In this document: piece after piece, positions 7,300-14,304 of the stretch | Position numbering within the stretch: the first letter of the stretch is position 1 | Layout of the letters: the number at the start of each line of letters is the position of its first letter | Source of the DNA: Sedimentisphaerales bacterium | GTDB taxonomy: Bacteria > Planctomycetota > Phycisphaerae > Sedimentisphaerales > SG8-4 | Assembly (NCBI GenBank): GCA_016932895.1 | Contig: JAFGCA010000192.1 | Span: forward strand, 1-14,472 | DNA: 14,472 bases | Reading direction: 5' to 3' | Made by a program: the position numbers and the translations under genes | Notes under the pieces: generated by a model | Told to the model about the DNA's origin: nothing | The model's database searches: none | Seen by the model: the letters and a program-made list of their open reading frames with translations, nothing else

Positions 7300-8291
7300 G
7301 CGCCGGGGACCATTGCACAGGAAGATACGCGAAGGAGATAGAACGCGGAAGTAGCGGCGCAAGGATAGCGCCCGCGGACGACTCTCGTCGTAGTGGCGCT
7401 GGCTCCTGGCAAGCATACGGGGGTTTTACAAGAACAATTCTTTGGAGAAGTCTGGCATCGGCGTGGCGAGAGCGATCTGATTGACCTCGTGCGGGGTTCT
7501 GTTGAAGTGTCCTTTATGAGCCAATGCTCGGCACTAAATGCCGGTACTATATCAGCGTGCTCAAACTGATTATGACAATTGCCGCAGACAACGATGAGGT
7601 TCTTCGGGTGGTGTCCTGCCGTGGCGTCAAGATGGTGAATCTCAAAGTACGGGCCGTTGTTTCTCTTAAGAAACCAAAAGTCGCATACTTGGCAATGCCC
7701 TCGATAAAGCTGTCCGAGCAGGGTTCTAAGATTGGGTGGGGTACGTTCTCTGGACCGCCTCGACTTTTGCCTTGCGAATTGTCTTTCGACAGGCACAGAA
7801 GTAGCTGCCAAACGGCGGTACTCATTCAGAACAACACTGCCCCTGTCTGTATTGGTCCAATGAGAGAGTTTTGTCAGCTTTTCCGACGCCTCTACTTCAT
7901 CTGCTGAGTTGTCAAAATTCGATTGCAGCTCCTGGGCCGCAGCTACGAAGTGCTTCTCTGGAATTAATCTGTAGGTGGAGTTTTCTCTGTCAACGACTTG
8001 AACGACTATTTCGTCGCCGCTTCTGAGATCATTTTCTTCAAACCATTGTTTTACGCCGCCGATTCGGCACTCCTTCGTGCTACTGTTATAGGAAGAGTAG
8101 CGTTTCAAATGGGGTGTGGGCGAATCATCCAGGTAAACCTGAATATCTTCGTTATGGTCTGGAAACCATTTGGCCAGAGAGACTGGCACTGCTATCAAGC
8201 CCTTGTCTACGCGGCTCTGTGTCAGTCTTATGGTCGCATAGCTGTAGCTAATCCGACTCTTGCTGCGGATAATCTCCGCCTTGCGATTCAT
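7164..8291 (-). CDS. HNH endonuclease with N-terminal B3-like DNA-binding domain; C-terminus apparently frameshifted
   Basis: Start ATG at 8291 has GAGAGG 9 nt upstream. Residues about 13-112 (GLIAVPVSLAKWFP ... GGVKQWFEENDLRSGDEIVV) resemble the B3-like DNA-recognition fold of restriction enzymes such as EcoRII-N. Residues 196-245 form a zinc-supported HNH nuclease: Cys200/Cys203, His219-His220, Asn231, Cys236/Cys239 and His240/His245. The frame as sequenced runs 375 codons to 7164, but beyond Glu255 (about 7527) it becomes Arg/Ser/Thr-rich and overlaps dtd. The frame gained by adding one base there reads HKGHFNRTPHEVNQIA and stops naturally at 7426, giving about 288 residues. So the tail 7425-7164 is probably not native. 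The catalytic domain precedes the break and may still work. An upstream extension in the same frame to 8420 lacks support. The region is visibly more AT-rich than its neighbours, which suggests transfer. Type II or modification-dependent restriction is an inference. Confidence 0.8.
   Translation of the reverse strand: MNRKAEIIRSKSRISYSYATIRLTQSRVDKGLIAVPVSLAKWFPDHNEDIQVYLDDSPTPHLKRYSSYNSSTKECRIGGVKQWFEENDLRSGDEIVVQVVDRENSTYRLIPEKHFVAAAQELQSNFDNSADEVEASEKLTKLSHWTNTDRGSVVLNEYRRLAATSVPVERQFARQKSRRSRERTPPNLRTLLGQLYRGHCQVCDFWFLKRNNGPYFEIHHLDATAGHHPKNLIVVCGNCHNQFEHADIVPAFSAEHWLIKDTSTEPRTRSIRSLSPRRCQTSPKNCSCKTPVCLPGASATTTRVVRGRYPCAATSAFYLLRVSSCAMVPGAQKGLVVSRRKVTGPSLVLVTCMWAPKAPVCTGAPCWAIRSATLS
7367..7400. 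terminator. Stem-loop between convergent dtd and HNH genes
   Basis: AGCGCC at 7367-7372 pairs with GGCGCT at 7395-7400, enclosing an inner GACGA/TCGTC hairpin (7377-7389). It lies 26 bp past the restored HNH stop at 7426 and downstream of dtd. There is no T-run on either side, so its role as a terminator is weakly supported. Confidence 0.3.
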
Positions 8292-8586
8292 GCCAAGTTG
8301 CCTCTCTCGTAAAGGCGCCTGAGAAGTCGCCGACCCACGCTCGCTTGCGAAAGAAACTCCTCGGTCGCCCGCTGCCGCTGCCGATGGCGATATCGGTTTC
8401 CACGGGCTCTGTAAGCCCATCTACCACGAGAGTGAGTTTGCGGCCGGTGCCCTTGCGCGCGCTCGACTGCCCATAGCACTCGGCGGGAAAGAAGTCGTAG
8501 TAGCCGCTGATGTACAGGTGGCGATTCCGGAGGTTGCCGCCCGTGATCGATAGGAGCCTCTTATTGTTGCCGATTTCACCACTCAA
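8248..8586 (-). CDS. Small B3-like-domain protein, TTG start, probable 3' frameshift
   Basis: The product is 112 residues. The only in-frame start is TTG at 8586: an in-frame stop lies 5 codons upstream, and AAGGGA is 7 nt before the TTG. The core ITGGNLRNRHLYISGYYDFFP ... PVETDIAIGSG ... SFFRKRAWVGDF resembles small DNA-binding proteins of a B3/EcoRII-N-like type met near restriction enzymes (recognised by pattern, moderate certainty). After Phe88 the frame continues to 8248, overlapping the HNH gene by 44 bp. One extra base at about 8323 would instead give LRRLYERGNLA and a TGA at 8290-8288, making an ATGA overlap with the HNH start, typical of translational coupling. It is therefore probably the first gene of a two-gene operon, damaged or mis-sequenced at its 3' end. 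Function unknown; DNA recognition alongside the nuclease is inferred. Confidence 0.6.
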   Translation of the reverse strand: MSGEIGNNKRLLSITGGNLRNRHLYISGYYDFFPAECYGQSSARKGTGRKLTLVVDGLTEPVETDIAIGSGSGRPRSFFRKRAWVGDFSGAFTREATWHESQGGDYPQQESD

Positions 8587-8622
8587 CCGTGAGTCCCTTC
8601 ACTCGAACTTGTATTTAAGCGT

Positions 8623-8650
8623 ATTATACAAGGTCTGCAGCAAACTTCAA
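8623..8650 (-). promoter_or_regulatory. Sigma70-type promoter for the B3/HNH operon
   Basis: On the minus strand TTGAAG (8650-8645) and a perfect TATAAT (8628-8623) are separated by 16 nt. This is about 37 bp upstream of the TTG start at 8586, in an AT-rich stretch. Confidence 0.6.
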
Positions 8651-8857
8651 GACCCGAGACCGCATACCGGGGCTGCTATCGTTGTCTTCGGCGGACAGTT
8701 GGCAATGAGCCGCGTGCAAACTAAGCAGGTAGCTTGTCTCCTAGCGGAAATCCGACGGGTCGCTCGCTTTGCACTTGCCACCAGGACCGGCAGTCGATTA
8801 AGTTGAAGATCCCCAAGTGTTGCGATCGATGAGATGGACAGGGGCAAGGGGCGCAGG

Positions 8858-9361
8858 ATGGATGCTGGAATAGTCCTTTACAAATTGGCAGACGAGTTCG
8901 ACCTCAGCCGCAGTACGACCGAAGAGCGTTTGCGCCTTCAGAAGACGATCTACCTGCTGCAGGCTTGCGGGTTCAAAATCGGCTACGGGTTCAGTTGGTA
9001 CAAGTACGGGCCATACTCTCAGGAGCTGGTCTACGATTCCTATCGAGCCCTGAGCACCGAGAGGGAGAAGTACGCTGATAAGACGGCCGATCTGGGTTTT
9101 AGCGAGCAAACCGGAAGCAAGATCGACCATTTCAAGGCCATGCTTGGGGAAACACTGACCGATCTGAAACAGCTGGAGCTCCTTGCCTCGGTGGATTTCG
9201 TGCGCAGGACTTGGCTTTCACCGGAAGCCACTCCGAATGAGGTCGCGACCGAGCTCAGACGGCACAAAACACGTTTCTATAACGGCGATCCTATCGCGGA
9301 TCCTGATATCAAGGACGCCAGCGCGACGCTTGATGATTTGAAACAAGCCCTTGCAAGCTAA
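8858..9361 (+). CDS. YwgA/Panacea-like (DUF4065-type) protein
   Basis: The start ATG at 8858 is chosen because AAGGGG ends 6 nt upstream; an in-frame ATG at 8834 has no ribosome binding site. The product is 167 residues. Its N-terminal half contains LRLQKTIYLLQACGF, then SWYKYGPYSQELVYDSYRAL. This LQK-hYhL ... hxYGPYSxEL layout is that of YwgA-like proteins and recalls the Panacea antitoxin domain (DUF4065). The C-terminal half is helical and charged. No membrane segment is present. Panacea proteins are known to neutralise varied toxins, and related genes occur near restriction and phage genes. Here no toxin is adjacent on the same strand; the nearest partner is the divergent B3/HNH operon, 271 bp away start to start. 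The family call is by motif pattern only, and an antitoxin role is inference. Confidence 0.7.
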   Translation: MDAGIVLYKLADEFDLSRSTTEERLRLQKTIYLLQACGFKIGYGFSWYKYGPYSQELVYDSYRALSTEREKYADKTADLGFSEQTGSKIDHFKAMLGETLTDLKQLELLASVDFVRRTWLSPEATPNEVATELRRHKTRFYNGDPIADPDIKDASATLDDLKQALAS

Positions 9362-9405
9362 GCATTCCCGAGAGCAGCGCATCTCACGCACCGGCACCGC
9401 GCATG

Positions 9406-9432
9406 AAAAAAGCCGGCCTGACTTGGCCGGCT
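9406..9432 (-). terminator. Intrinsic terminator of the outer-membrane protein gene
   Basis: AGCCGGCC (9411-9418), a 6-nt loop and GGCCGGCT (9425-9432) form a perfect 8-bp GC-rich stem. On the minus strand it is followed by six T (A-run 9406-9411). It lies 21 bp after the stop of the gene ending at 9454. Confidence 0.85.
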
Positions 9433-9453
9433 CGTGTTCTTGATGAGACTCGC

Positions 9454-10296
9454 TTAGAACGAGTACCGCAGACCCAGGCTGACCCAGAGCTCATCCGAAT
9501 CCGGATTGACGGAATCTTCCATGGTCATCTGATAGTAGACGGCCGGGGTGAGCGTCACGTTGGGAATGATGTCGACGTCCGTAGAGGCGCCAAACACCGC
9601 GTGGGACCAGTCCTGGTCCACATTCTGGGCGAGGGGATGAAACCCATCGTTGTACACCATCTCGGCGTGCAGCTTGATCAGATGCTCCGGAACGTCGGGC
9701 AGGACACCCGGAACGGTGAACCCGTAGTCGAGCATCAGAATGTGCAGCCAGCCCGAGGCCGAGCCGTGAGTGCGATGGCCGCCGATGAGGGAGCCGCCGT
9801 CACTGCTGTTGGAGGGCCAGAGCTTGACCAGGGCATAACTGGGACACAGACCTTTGACGGGCAGCAGGTTGGGCCAGGAAAAGACGGCCTGGGCCTCCTG
9901 AAGATCGTACCAGTCCGGGCTGTGGTCCGGGTAGTTGTAGTACACCCAGCCGAAACGATAGTTCGTGGCGTACGGTTCGCCCGAGAACATCCCGTTCTGG
10001 TAATAGAAGGTATAATCCAACCGCTCCCAGTTTTCGAAGCCGCTGCTGTTGGCACGGTGGAGCACAGCGCTCATGCCAAAACCCGTCTCGAACAGATTCA
10101 GATCCGCCATCACATGCGTGGCACTCTTGTTGTCGTAGACTGGAAAGCCACGCCAGAGCCACTCGCTGTCCCAGGTCACGCCGACCATGCCGTGTACCTC
10201 GCCTGTCTCCATACCCAGCAAGTCGCCTTCCCAGGCTTGCCCGGATACTACCGCTGCCGCCAGCAGGACAACGGCCACAAATACCGTTTGCTTCAT
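9454..10296 (-). CDS. Predicted outer-membrane beta-barrel protein, unknown function
   Basis: The product is 280 residues with a clear Sec signal peptide (MKQTVFVAVVLLAAAVVSGQA). AAGGAGAG lies 6 nt before the ATG. The mature part alternates aromatic and polar strands (GMVGVTWDSEWLWRGF near the start, RLDYTFYYQNG, RFGWVYYNYP). It ends LWVSLGLRYSF, with the terminal Phe expected of beta-barrels inserted by the BAM complex. The early VTWDSEWLWRG segment recalls the Gcw_chp/TorF-type barrel family (vSdYvWRG), but I would not assign it firmly. It may be a channel or porin-like protein. It is transcribed alone, with an intrinsic terminator 21 bp after the stop and trpB 87 bp upstream on the same strand. 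Confidence 0.85.
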   Translation of the reverse strand: MKQTVFVAVVLLAAAVVSGQAWEGDLLGMETGEVHGMVGVTWDSEWLWRGFPVYDNKSATHVMADLNLFETGFGMSAVLHRANSSGFENWERLDYTFYYQNGMFSGEPYATNYRFGWVYYNYPDHSPDWYDLQEAQAVFSWPNLLPVKGLCPSYALVKLWPSNSSDGGSLIGGHRTHGSASGWLHILMLDYGFTVPGVLPDVPEHLIKLHAEMVYNDGFHPLAQNVDQDWSHAVFGASTDVDIIPNVTLTPAVYYQMTMEDSVNPDSDELWVSLGLRYSF

Positions 10297-10369
10297 TTCA
10301 ATCTCTCCTTAGCTACTCTCACTCTTGAACCATGGCTCATTTGCCTCCCTGACAACGTCGTATGAGAAT

Positions 10370-10399
10370 AAGTGGCCGGACGTTTACCAGCGGCCACTT
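10370..10399. terminator. Stem-loop at the trpB 3' end
   Basis: AAGTGGCCG (10370-10378) and CGGCCACTT (10391-10399) form a perfect 9-bp stem with a 12-nt loop that contains the trpB stop codon. It has T-rich flanks on the plus side (TTTTT) and TTATTC on the minus side, so it could terminate trpB transcripts at moderate efficiency. Confidence 0.5.
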
Positions 10400-11772
10400 T
10401 TTCGCACCTCCGCCTGGGGCAGCGTATCCAGGTCCTTCGTAAATCTCTTCAGGTCCTCTTCGGGCAGCTCGTAGTCGGTGAGCTGGCCCGACATGTAGGC
10501 GTCGTATCCGGTCAAATCCATCAATCCGTGACCGCTGTAGTTGAACAGGATCACCTTCTCTTTGCCTTCCTCGCGCGCCTTCTCTGCCTCCTCGATAGCG
10601 CCAGCGATAGCGTGGCTCGTCTCCGGGGCGCAGATCGTTCCCTCAGTCTTGGCCCACGTCAGGGCGGCCTCGTAGCAGGTATTCTGGTGGTACGAGCGCG
10701 GCGTATGAAGCCCTTCGACCACGCACTGGCAAACCAGCGGGGCCATTCCATGATAACGCAGCCCGCCGGCGTGAATGGGCGGCGGGATGAACGCGTGGCC
10801 CAGCGTGTACATCGCCAGCAGGGGAGTGGTGCAGGCCGTGTCGCCAAAGTCATAGTGGAACGGCGCCCGCGTCAACGTCGGGCAGGCCGTCGGTTCGGTC
10901 GGGATGATCGTGATGTCCGCCCCGTTGATCTTGTCGAGGGTAAAGGGAAACGCCAGGCCGGCGAAGTTGCTGCCGCCGCCGGCACAGCCAATCACGACGT
11001 CCGGGAGTTTCTCCCCCGCCATTTTCAACTGCTTCTTCGCTTCCAGACCGATGATCGATTGGTGCAGCAGGACGTGATTCAGAACGCTTCCCAGCGAGTA
11101 GCGGGTCTGGCCGGACGGGTCGGTAACCGCCTGCTCGATCGCTTCGCTGATGGCGATGCCCAAACTGCCGGGCGTGTCCGGAATCTCCTCGAGGATCTTG
11201 CGTCCGGCGTTCGTCTCCGAGCTGGGACTGGCAACGCAGTTGGCGCCCCAGACCTGCATCATCATCTTGCGGAAGGGCTTCTGGTCGAAGCTGATCCGCA
11301 CCATGAAAACCTTACACTCCAGACCCAGCAGGGCGCAGGCAAACGCCAAAGCGCTGCCCCATTGCCCGGCGCCGGTCTCGGTGGTGAGCCGCTTGATGCC
11401 GAATTCCTTGTTGTAGTACGCCTGCGCCACCGCCGTGTTGGGCTTGTGACTGCCCGGCGGGCTGGTGCTCTCATCCTTGTAGTAGATGCGCGCCGGTGTC
11501 TTGAGGTGCTTCTCTAAATAGACCGCACGTCGCAACGGAGCGGGACGCCACCGGTACAGAATATCGAGCACCCCTTCGGGAATATCAATCCAGCGCTCGG
11601 TGCTGACTTCCTGTTCAATCAGATTCATCGGAAACACCGGCGCGAGCATGTCGGGGGACACCGGGTTGCCGTCGGGACCCAAAGGAGGCAACATCGGCGT
11701 GGGAAGATCGGCCGCCAGATTGTACCATTGACGCGGTATGTCACCCTCTTTTAATAGAATTTTATGTTCCAT
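10384..11772 (-). CDS. trpB: Tryptophan synthase beta chain, TrpB2 type
   Basis: A PLP enzyme that condenses indole with L-serine to give tryptophan. ATG at 11772 has GGAGAG 6 nt upstream. The same frame is open to 12003, but that extension is Arg/Cys-rich noise. The product is 462 residues, longer than TrpB1 (about 400) and typical of TrpB2. WRPAPLRRA is at about 75-83, and the PLP-binding Lys110 is in [16 protein letters not shown] at 132-139 binds the carboxylate, and the cofactor phosphate loop is in GCAGGGSNF. The N-terminal MLPPLGP ... FPMNLIEQE segment is also TrpB2-like. No trpA or other trp gene is in the window, consistent with TrpB2 acting as a stand-alone indole-salvage enzyme (known for the class). 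A Trp-codon leader ORF overlaps its start, suggesting tryptophan-responsive control. Confidence 0.95.
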   Translation of the reverse strand: MEHKILLKEGDIPRQWYNLAADLPTPMLPPLGPDGNPVSPDMLAPVFPMNLIEQEVSTERWIDIPEGVLDILYRWRPAPLRRAVYLEKHLKTPARIYYKDESTSPPGSHKPNTAVAQAYYNKEFGIKRLTTETGAGQWGSALAFACALLGLECKVFMVRISFDQKPFRKMMMQVWGANCVASPSSETNAGRKILEEIPDTPGSLGIAISEAIEQAVTDPSGQTRYSLGSVLNHVLLHQSIIGLEAKKQLKMAGEKLPDVVIGCAGGGSNFAGLAFPFTLDKINGADITIIPTEPTACPTLTRAPFHYDFGDTACTTPLLAMYTLGHAFIPPPIHAGGLRYHGMAPLVCQCVVEGLHTPRSYHQNTCYEAALTWAKTEGTICAPETSHAIAGAIEEAEKAREEGKEKVILFNYSGHGLMDLTGYDAYMSGQLTDYELPEEDLKRFTKDLDTLPQAEVRKSGRW

Positions 11773-11816
11773 TATCGGCTCTCCAACCAAAGTACACAAA
11801 CACGAAGCCAGCGCAT
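11772..11816 (-). CDS. Candidate Trp leader peptide of trpB (14 codons)
   Basis: The ORF reads [14 protein letters not shown] with Trp at codons 3 and 10. It has its own ribosome binding site, AGGGG 6 nt before the ATG. Its TAA stop shares one base with the trpB ATG (TAATG), and its last codons contain the trpB ribosome binding site GGAGAG (11784-11779). It begins about 20 nt downstream of a good -10. Two Trp in 14 codons is far above normal usage. The layout fits a leader peptide that senses charged tRNA-Trp or couples trpB translation by termination-reinitiation. Whether stalling raises or lowers trpB expression cannot be read from sequence. It is too short to prove by composition. Confidence 0.5.
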   Translation of the reverse strand: MRWLRVCVLWLESR

Positions 11817-11836
11817 GCCAGACCCCTGCTGGGCTA

Positions 11837-11865
11837 TTGATAGCGAAAAGATCGAATGATGTCAA
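11837..11865 (-). promoter_or_regulatory. Sigma70-type promoter of trpB
   Basis: On the minus strand a perfect TTGACA (11865-11860), a 17-nt spacer and TATCAA (11842-11837). Transcription would start near 11830, about 14 nt before the leader ORF and 58 nt before trpB. Confidence 0.7.
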
Positions 11866-11907
11866 ACAAAATCTCGGTCCGACGGCAGTAGTGAGGCATT
11901 TTGTAAT

Positions 11908-11960
11908 ATCGGACGTTGCATCCTGGTATTGTCGCGTCCTGCAAGGGCATCGGACGCTGC
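11908..11960. repeat. Direct repeat ATCGGACGYTGC upstream of the trpB promoter
   Basis: ATCGGACGTTGC (11908-11919) and ATCGGACGCTGC (11949-11960) differ by one base and are 41 bp apart start to start, about four helical turns. They lie 40-100 bp upstream of the trpB -35, a usual place for activator sites. A CACGCT/AGCGTG stem-loop (11961-11987) follows towards the MEMO gene. Confidence 0.4.
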
Positions 11961-12018
11961 CACGCTTCGCGGTCGCGGCGTAGCGTGACATCGGCAAGCT
12001 CACGGCGGCGCGCCGGAG

Positions 12019-12891
12019 TCAGAAGAGGATGGCGGCGTACCCGACGCTGTCACTGCTGGTGGTTCCCATCCGCCTCTGCATGACCTCGTTGCTGCTGGTC
12101 CGGGCCAAAAGCAGGCCTTCGGTGGCGCCGCGTTCTCGCGCGGCCGCCAGGGCCGCCGCCGCCGCGCCGGGCCCGCAGGCGTTCTGCTTCTCGATCCCGG
12201 CCGACAACAGGCGCCGCGCGTCCAGGCACAACGCCGCAGCGATAAACTCCCCGTCGTTCACCTCATGGGCCCAGCGCAAGCCGTCCGCCCCCGCGCCGGC
12301 GGGAGTAAAACCATAACTGGGTCCATAATGCGTCAGATCGGTCGAGCCCACGTAGATGACGCGGCAATCCTGCGCGCCCAGCACCTCGGCAACGCGCTGT
12401 CCGAAGGCCACGGCACCCGGTTCGGGCGGCACGATGATCGGCAGGATCCGCGCCTCCGGAAAGAGATGCTGAATGAAGGGCACCTGCACCTCGATGCTGT
12501 GCTCCCGCCGATGTGCGGCGCTGTCGCTGAGGACCAGCTCGGCGTCCAGCAGGGCGGCGCGCAGCTCGCCGGCGACGGGCGCCGTTCCCAGAGGGGTCCG
12601 CCAGGAGGTGCTGCCGTCCACCGCCGGTCGGGGCCCGAAGTAGCCGTGCGCGGTCCCGAAGATCACGAACGTATCGACGGCCTGATCCCGGTGCCGGACC
12701 GCCGCAAAGACCAGGGCCGCCAGATCGCCACTGAAGGTCCAGCCGGCGTGCGGGACGAGGCCGGCGACGATGGGTTCCGGCAGCTTCGGCGGCAGGCTGC
12801 GGGCCGTAAGAGACGCCTCGATCTCGGCAAGGCACGCGTCGCGCGTACCGGGATAGAACTGGCCGGCCACTACGGGTTCGCGCGTTTCCAT
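12019..12891 (-). CDS. amrB: MEMO-family protein (AmmeMemoRadiSam system protein B)
   Basis: The product is 290 residues from ATG at 12891, with AGGTG 6 nt upstream; a GTG at 12900 is the alternative start. Family features: METREPVVAGQFYPG at the N-terminus, VPHAGW with His48, FGTAHG with His82, REHSIEVQVPF with His131, GSTDLTHYG with His188 and CGPG with Cys239. These match the His/Cys metal-site positions of the MEMO/class III dioxygenase-like fold. In bacteria the protein is often encoded with a radical-SAM partner (AmrS) and AmrA; neither is in this window, so it is solitary here or its partners lie elsewhere. The reaction of the system is not firmly established. It is divergent from purE, with 100 bp between starts. 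Confidence 0.93.
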   Translation of the reverse strand: METREPVVAGQFYPGTRDACLAEIEASLTARSLPPKLPEPIVAGLVPHAGWTFSGDLAALVFAAVRHRDQAVDTFVIFGTAHGYFGPRPAVDGSTSWRTPLGTAPVAGELRAALLDAELVLSDSAAHRREHSIEVQVPFIQHLFPEARILPIIVPPEPGAVAFGQRVAEVLGAQDCRVIYVGSTDLTHYGPSYGFTPAGAGADGLRWAHEVNDGEFIAAALCLDARRLLSAGIEKQNACGPGAAAAALAAARERGATEGLLLARTSSNEVMQRRMGTTSSDSVGYAAILF

Positions 12892-12991
12892 TTCAATCAC
12901 CTGCTTCCTTGCATTCGTTGTGGGGCATCGTTATGATTCCGGCCAACGGCCGTCAACACACATATTGTATTTCGCAGGATGGAAAACACAA

Positions 12992-13495
12992 ATGGTATCC
13001 GAACAACGAGCGCGGGTCGCCGTGGTGATGGGTTCCGACAGCGACCTGGAAACGATGCAAAGCTGCGTCGAGCAGTTGCGTGAATTCGGTCTGGAGGCCG
13101 CGGTGCGGATCATCTCGGCGCATCGCACGCCGGACGTAGCCGCCGATTTTGCCGAAAAGGCAGCGGCCAACGGGATTGAGGTCATCATCGCCGCCGCGGG
13201 CATGGCCGCTCATCTGGCCGGCGCCTTGGCGGCCCGGACCGTGCTGCCGGTCATCGGGGTGCCGCTGGCGGCACAGGCGGGCCTGGGTGGGGTGGACGCG
13301 CTGCTGAGCACGGTGCAGATGCCTCCCGGGGTGCCGGTGGCCACCATGGGGATCGGAAAGGCGGGAGCCAAAAACGCCGCGCTCCTGGCCGTGCAGATCC
13401 TCGCTCTTGGCGATTCGGCCCTCCGGAAGAAGCTCCTCGAATACAAGAAAACGCAAGCCCGGAAGGTGCGCGACAAGGACGCCGCGCTCTCGTGA
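12992..13495 (+). CDS. purE: N5-carboxyaminoimidazole ribonucleotide mutase, PurE class I
   Basis: Converts N5-CAIR to CAIR in de novo purine synthesis; octameric and cytoplasmic in the family. The product is 167 residues, typical of class I. Substrate-phosphate motif GSDSD is at 14-18, catalytic His44 in SAHRTP, AGMAAHLAG at about 69-77 and the PVIGVPL strand near 86-92. The start at 12992 aligns with other PurE proteins; the 24-codon upstream extension in the same frame does not look coding. The ribosome binding site is weak (AGGA about 12 nt away). No purK is visible. A stem-loop follows 11 bp after the stop. Confidence 0.96.
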   Translation: MVSEQRARVAVVMGSDSDLETMQSCVEQLREFGLEAAVRIISAHRTPDVAADFAEKAAANGIEVIIAAAGMAAHLAGALAARTVLPVIGVPLAAQAGLGGVDALLSTVQMPPGVPVATMGIGKAGAKNAALLAVQILALGDSALRKKLLEYKKTQARKVRDKDAALS

Positions 13496-13506
13496 AGAAG
13501 AAGCAA

Positions 13507-13534
13507 GCCACCTGCGCTGCCGTACGCAGGTGGC
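13507..13534. terminator. Bidirectional stem-loop between convergent purE and hsp20
   Basis: GCCACCTGCG (13507-13516) and CGCAGGTGGC (13525-13534) make a perfect 10-bp stem with an 8-nt loop. On the minus strand it is followed by a T-rich tail (TTGCTTCTTCTTC), which suits hsp20. The plus side has only CTTCGG. Confidence 0.7.
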
Positions 13535-13566
13535 CTTCGGAGTTGCGCCGCTCGTGAAGGCCGGGC

Positions 13567-14010
13567 TTAGGCTTTGACCTGAACCTTCACGGCCTTGGTC
13601 TTCTTAGCTTTCGGCAGCGTGACGGAGAGGATACCGTTCTTGCAGACGGCCTCGATCTTGGTCTCATCGACGTCGGTCGGCAAGCCGACCTCCCGGCGGA
13701 AGTTGCCGTAGGTGCTTTCGAGGTGGTAGTAGCCTTTCTCCTTTTCCTCTTTGCACTCTTTCTTCTCGCCGCTGATGGTCACCGTGTTCCCGTAGACGGA
13801 GATGTCGATGTCTTCCGGCTGGCAGCCGGGCACTTCGGCCCGCACTACGATCGCGTCGTCCTTCTCAGCCACGTCAATCGTCGGCCAGGCTTTGTAACCC
13901 GTGAAAGGCCGACCCAGGCCCCGGAAGAACCCGTCGAACAAGCTGTCCATCTCGTCATGCAGTCTTGCCAATTCATTTCTGTTTCTGTTGCTCCAAGGTA
14001 CCAGTGCCAT
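13567..14010 (-). CDS. hsp20: Hsp20/alpha-crystallin small heat-shock protein
   Basis: An ATP-independent holdase chaperone that binds unfolding proteins. The product is 147 residues from ATG at 14010; GGAGG lies 7 nt upstream, whereas an in-frame ATG at 14016 abuts the ribosome binding site. The N-terminal arm (ALVPWSNRNRNELARLHDEMDSLFDGFF) is the usual Hsp20 start. The alpha-crystallin domain runs from about residue 40: PTIDVAEKDDAIVVRAEVPG, then VTISGEKK, YGNFRREVGLP and KNGILSVTLPK, the conserved A-x-x-x-nGvL-type motif. The short tail KAVKVQVKA supplies the C-terminal extension. A small hairpin CGTGC-TTG-GCACG (14038-14026) lies just before the ribosome binding site. No CIRCE operator is visible. 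Confidence 0.96.
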   Translation of the reverse strand: MALVPWSNRNRNELARLHDEMDSLFDGFFRGLGRPFTGYKAWPTIDVAEKDDAIVVRAEVPGCQPEDIDISVYGNTVTISGEKKECKEEKEKGYYHLESTYGNFRREVGLPTDVDETKIEAVCKNGILSVTLPKAKKTKAVKVQVKA

Positions 14011-14304
14011 AACCATACCTCCCTTCGTGCCAAGCACGATTTCACAGATACAACAATCAAAACACTCGTACTCTCATAGAAGGTACTTGCAAATCGCGTG
14101 CCAGAACGCCGAGTGCCGATAACAAAGCCCTGCATTCGCTGCCAGCGGCAAAACAGGCAGCGCAGGACCTTGCAGCGCTGTCAAATTGGCACCCCGCCAC
14201 CGCTTTGGCGCCGATACGACACCCTCGTTGTGGCAGACGGACAAATGCAGTACACTACCCACACTGAAACAAAGACGCTTCGAACAACGAAGGGACGGAT
14301 CGAA
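14011..14304. other. Divergent intergenic region, hsp20 / nucleotidyltransferase
   Basis: About 294 bases between two divergent starts. It contains GC-rich inverted repeats (GCTGCC/GGCAGC and CAGCGC/GCGCTG between about 14139 and 14180) and the hairpin at 14026-14038. No confident sigma70 or sigma32 promoter and no CIRCE element could be picked out. ORFs here are short and not protein-like. Confidence 0.4.

Noticed and set aside
8292..8420. Upstream extension of the HNH frame (43 codons)
   Set aside because: It overlaps the B3-like ORF and is Ala/Ser-rich without family resemblance; the ATG at 8291 has a good ribosome binding site.
11773..12003. 77-codon N-terminal extension of TrpB
   Set aside because: It runs through the promoter and leader region. 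TrpB2 proteins begin near [10 protein letters not shown], and that ATG has a well-spaced GGAGAG.
14100..14125. CIRCE-like heat-shock operator near hsp20
   Set aside because: Only one half (GAGTGC) is present; no matching GCACTC half at 9-nt spacing.
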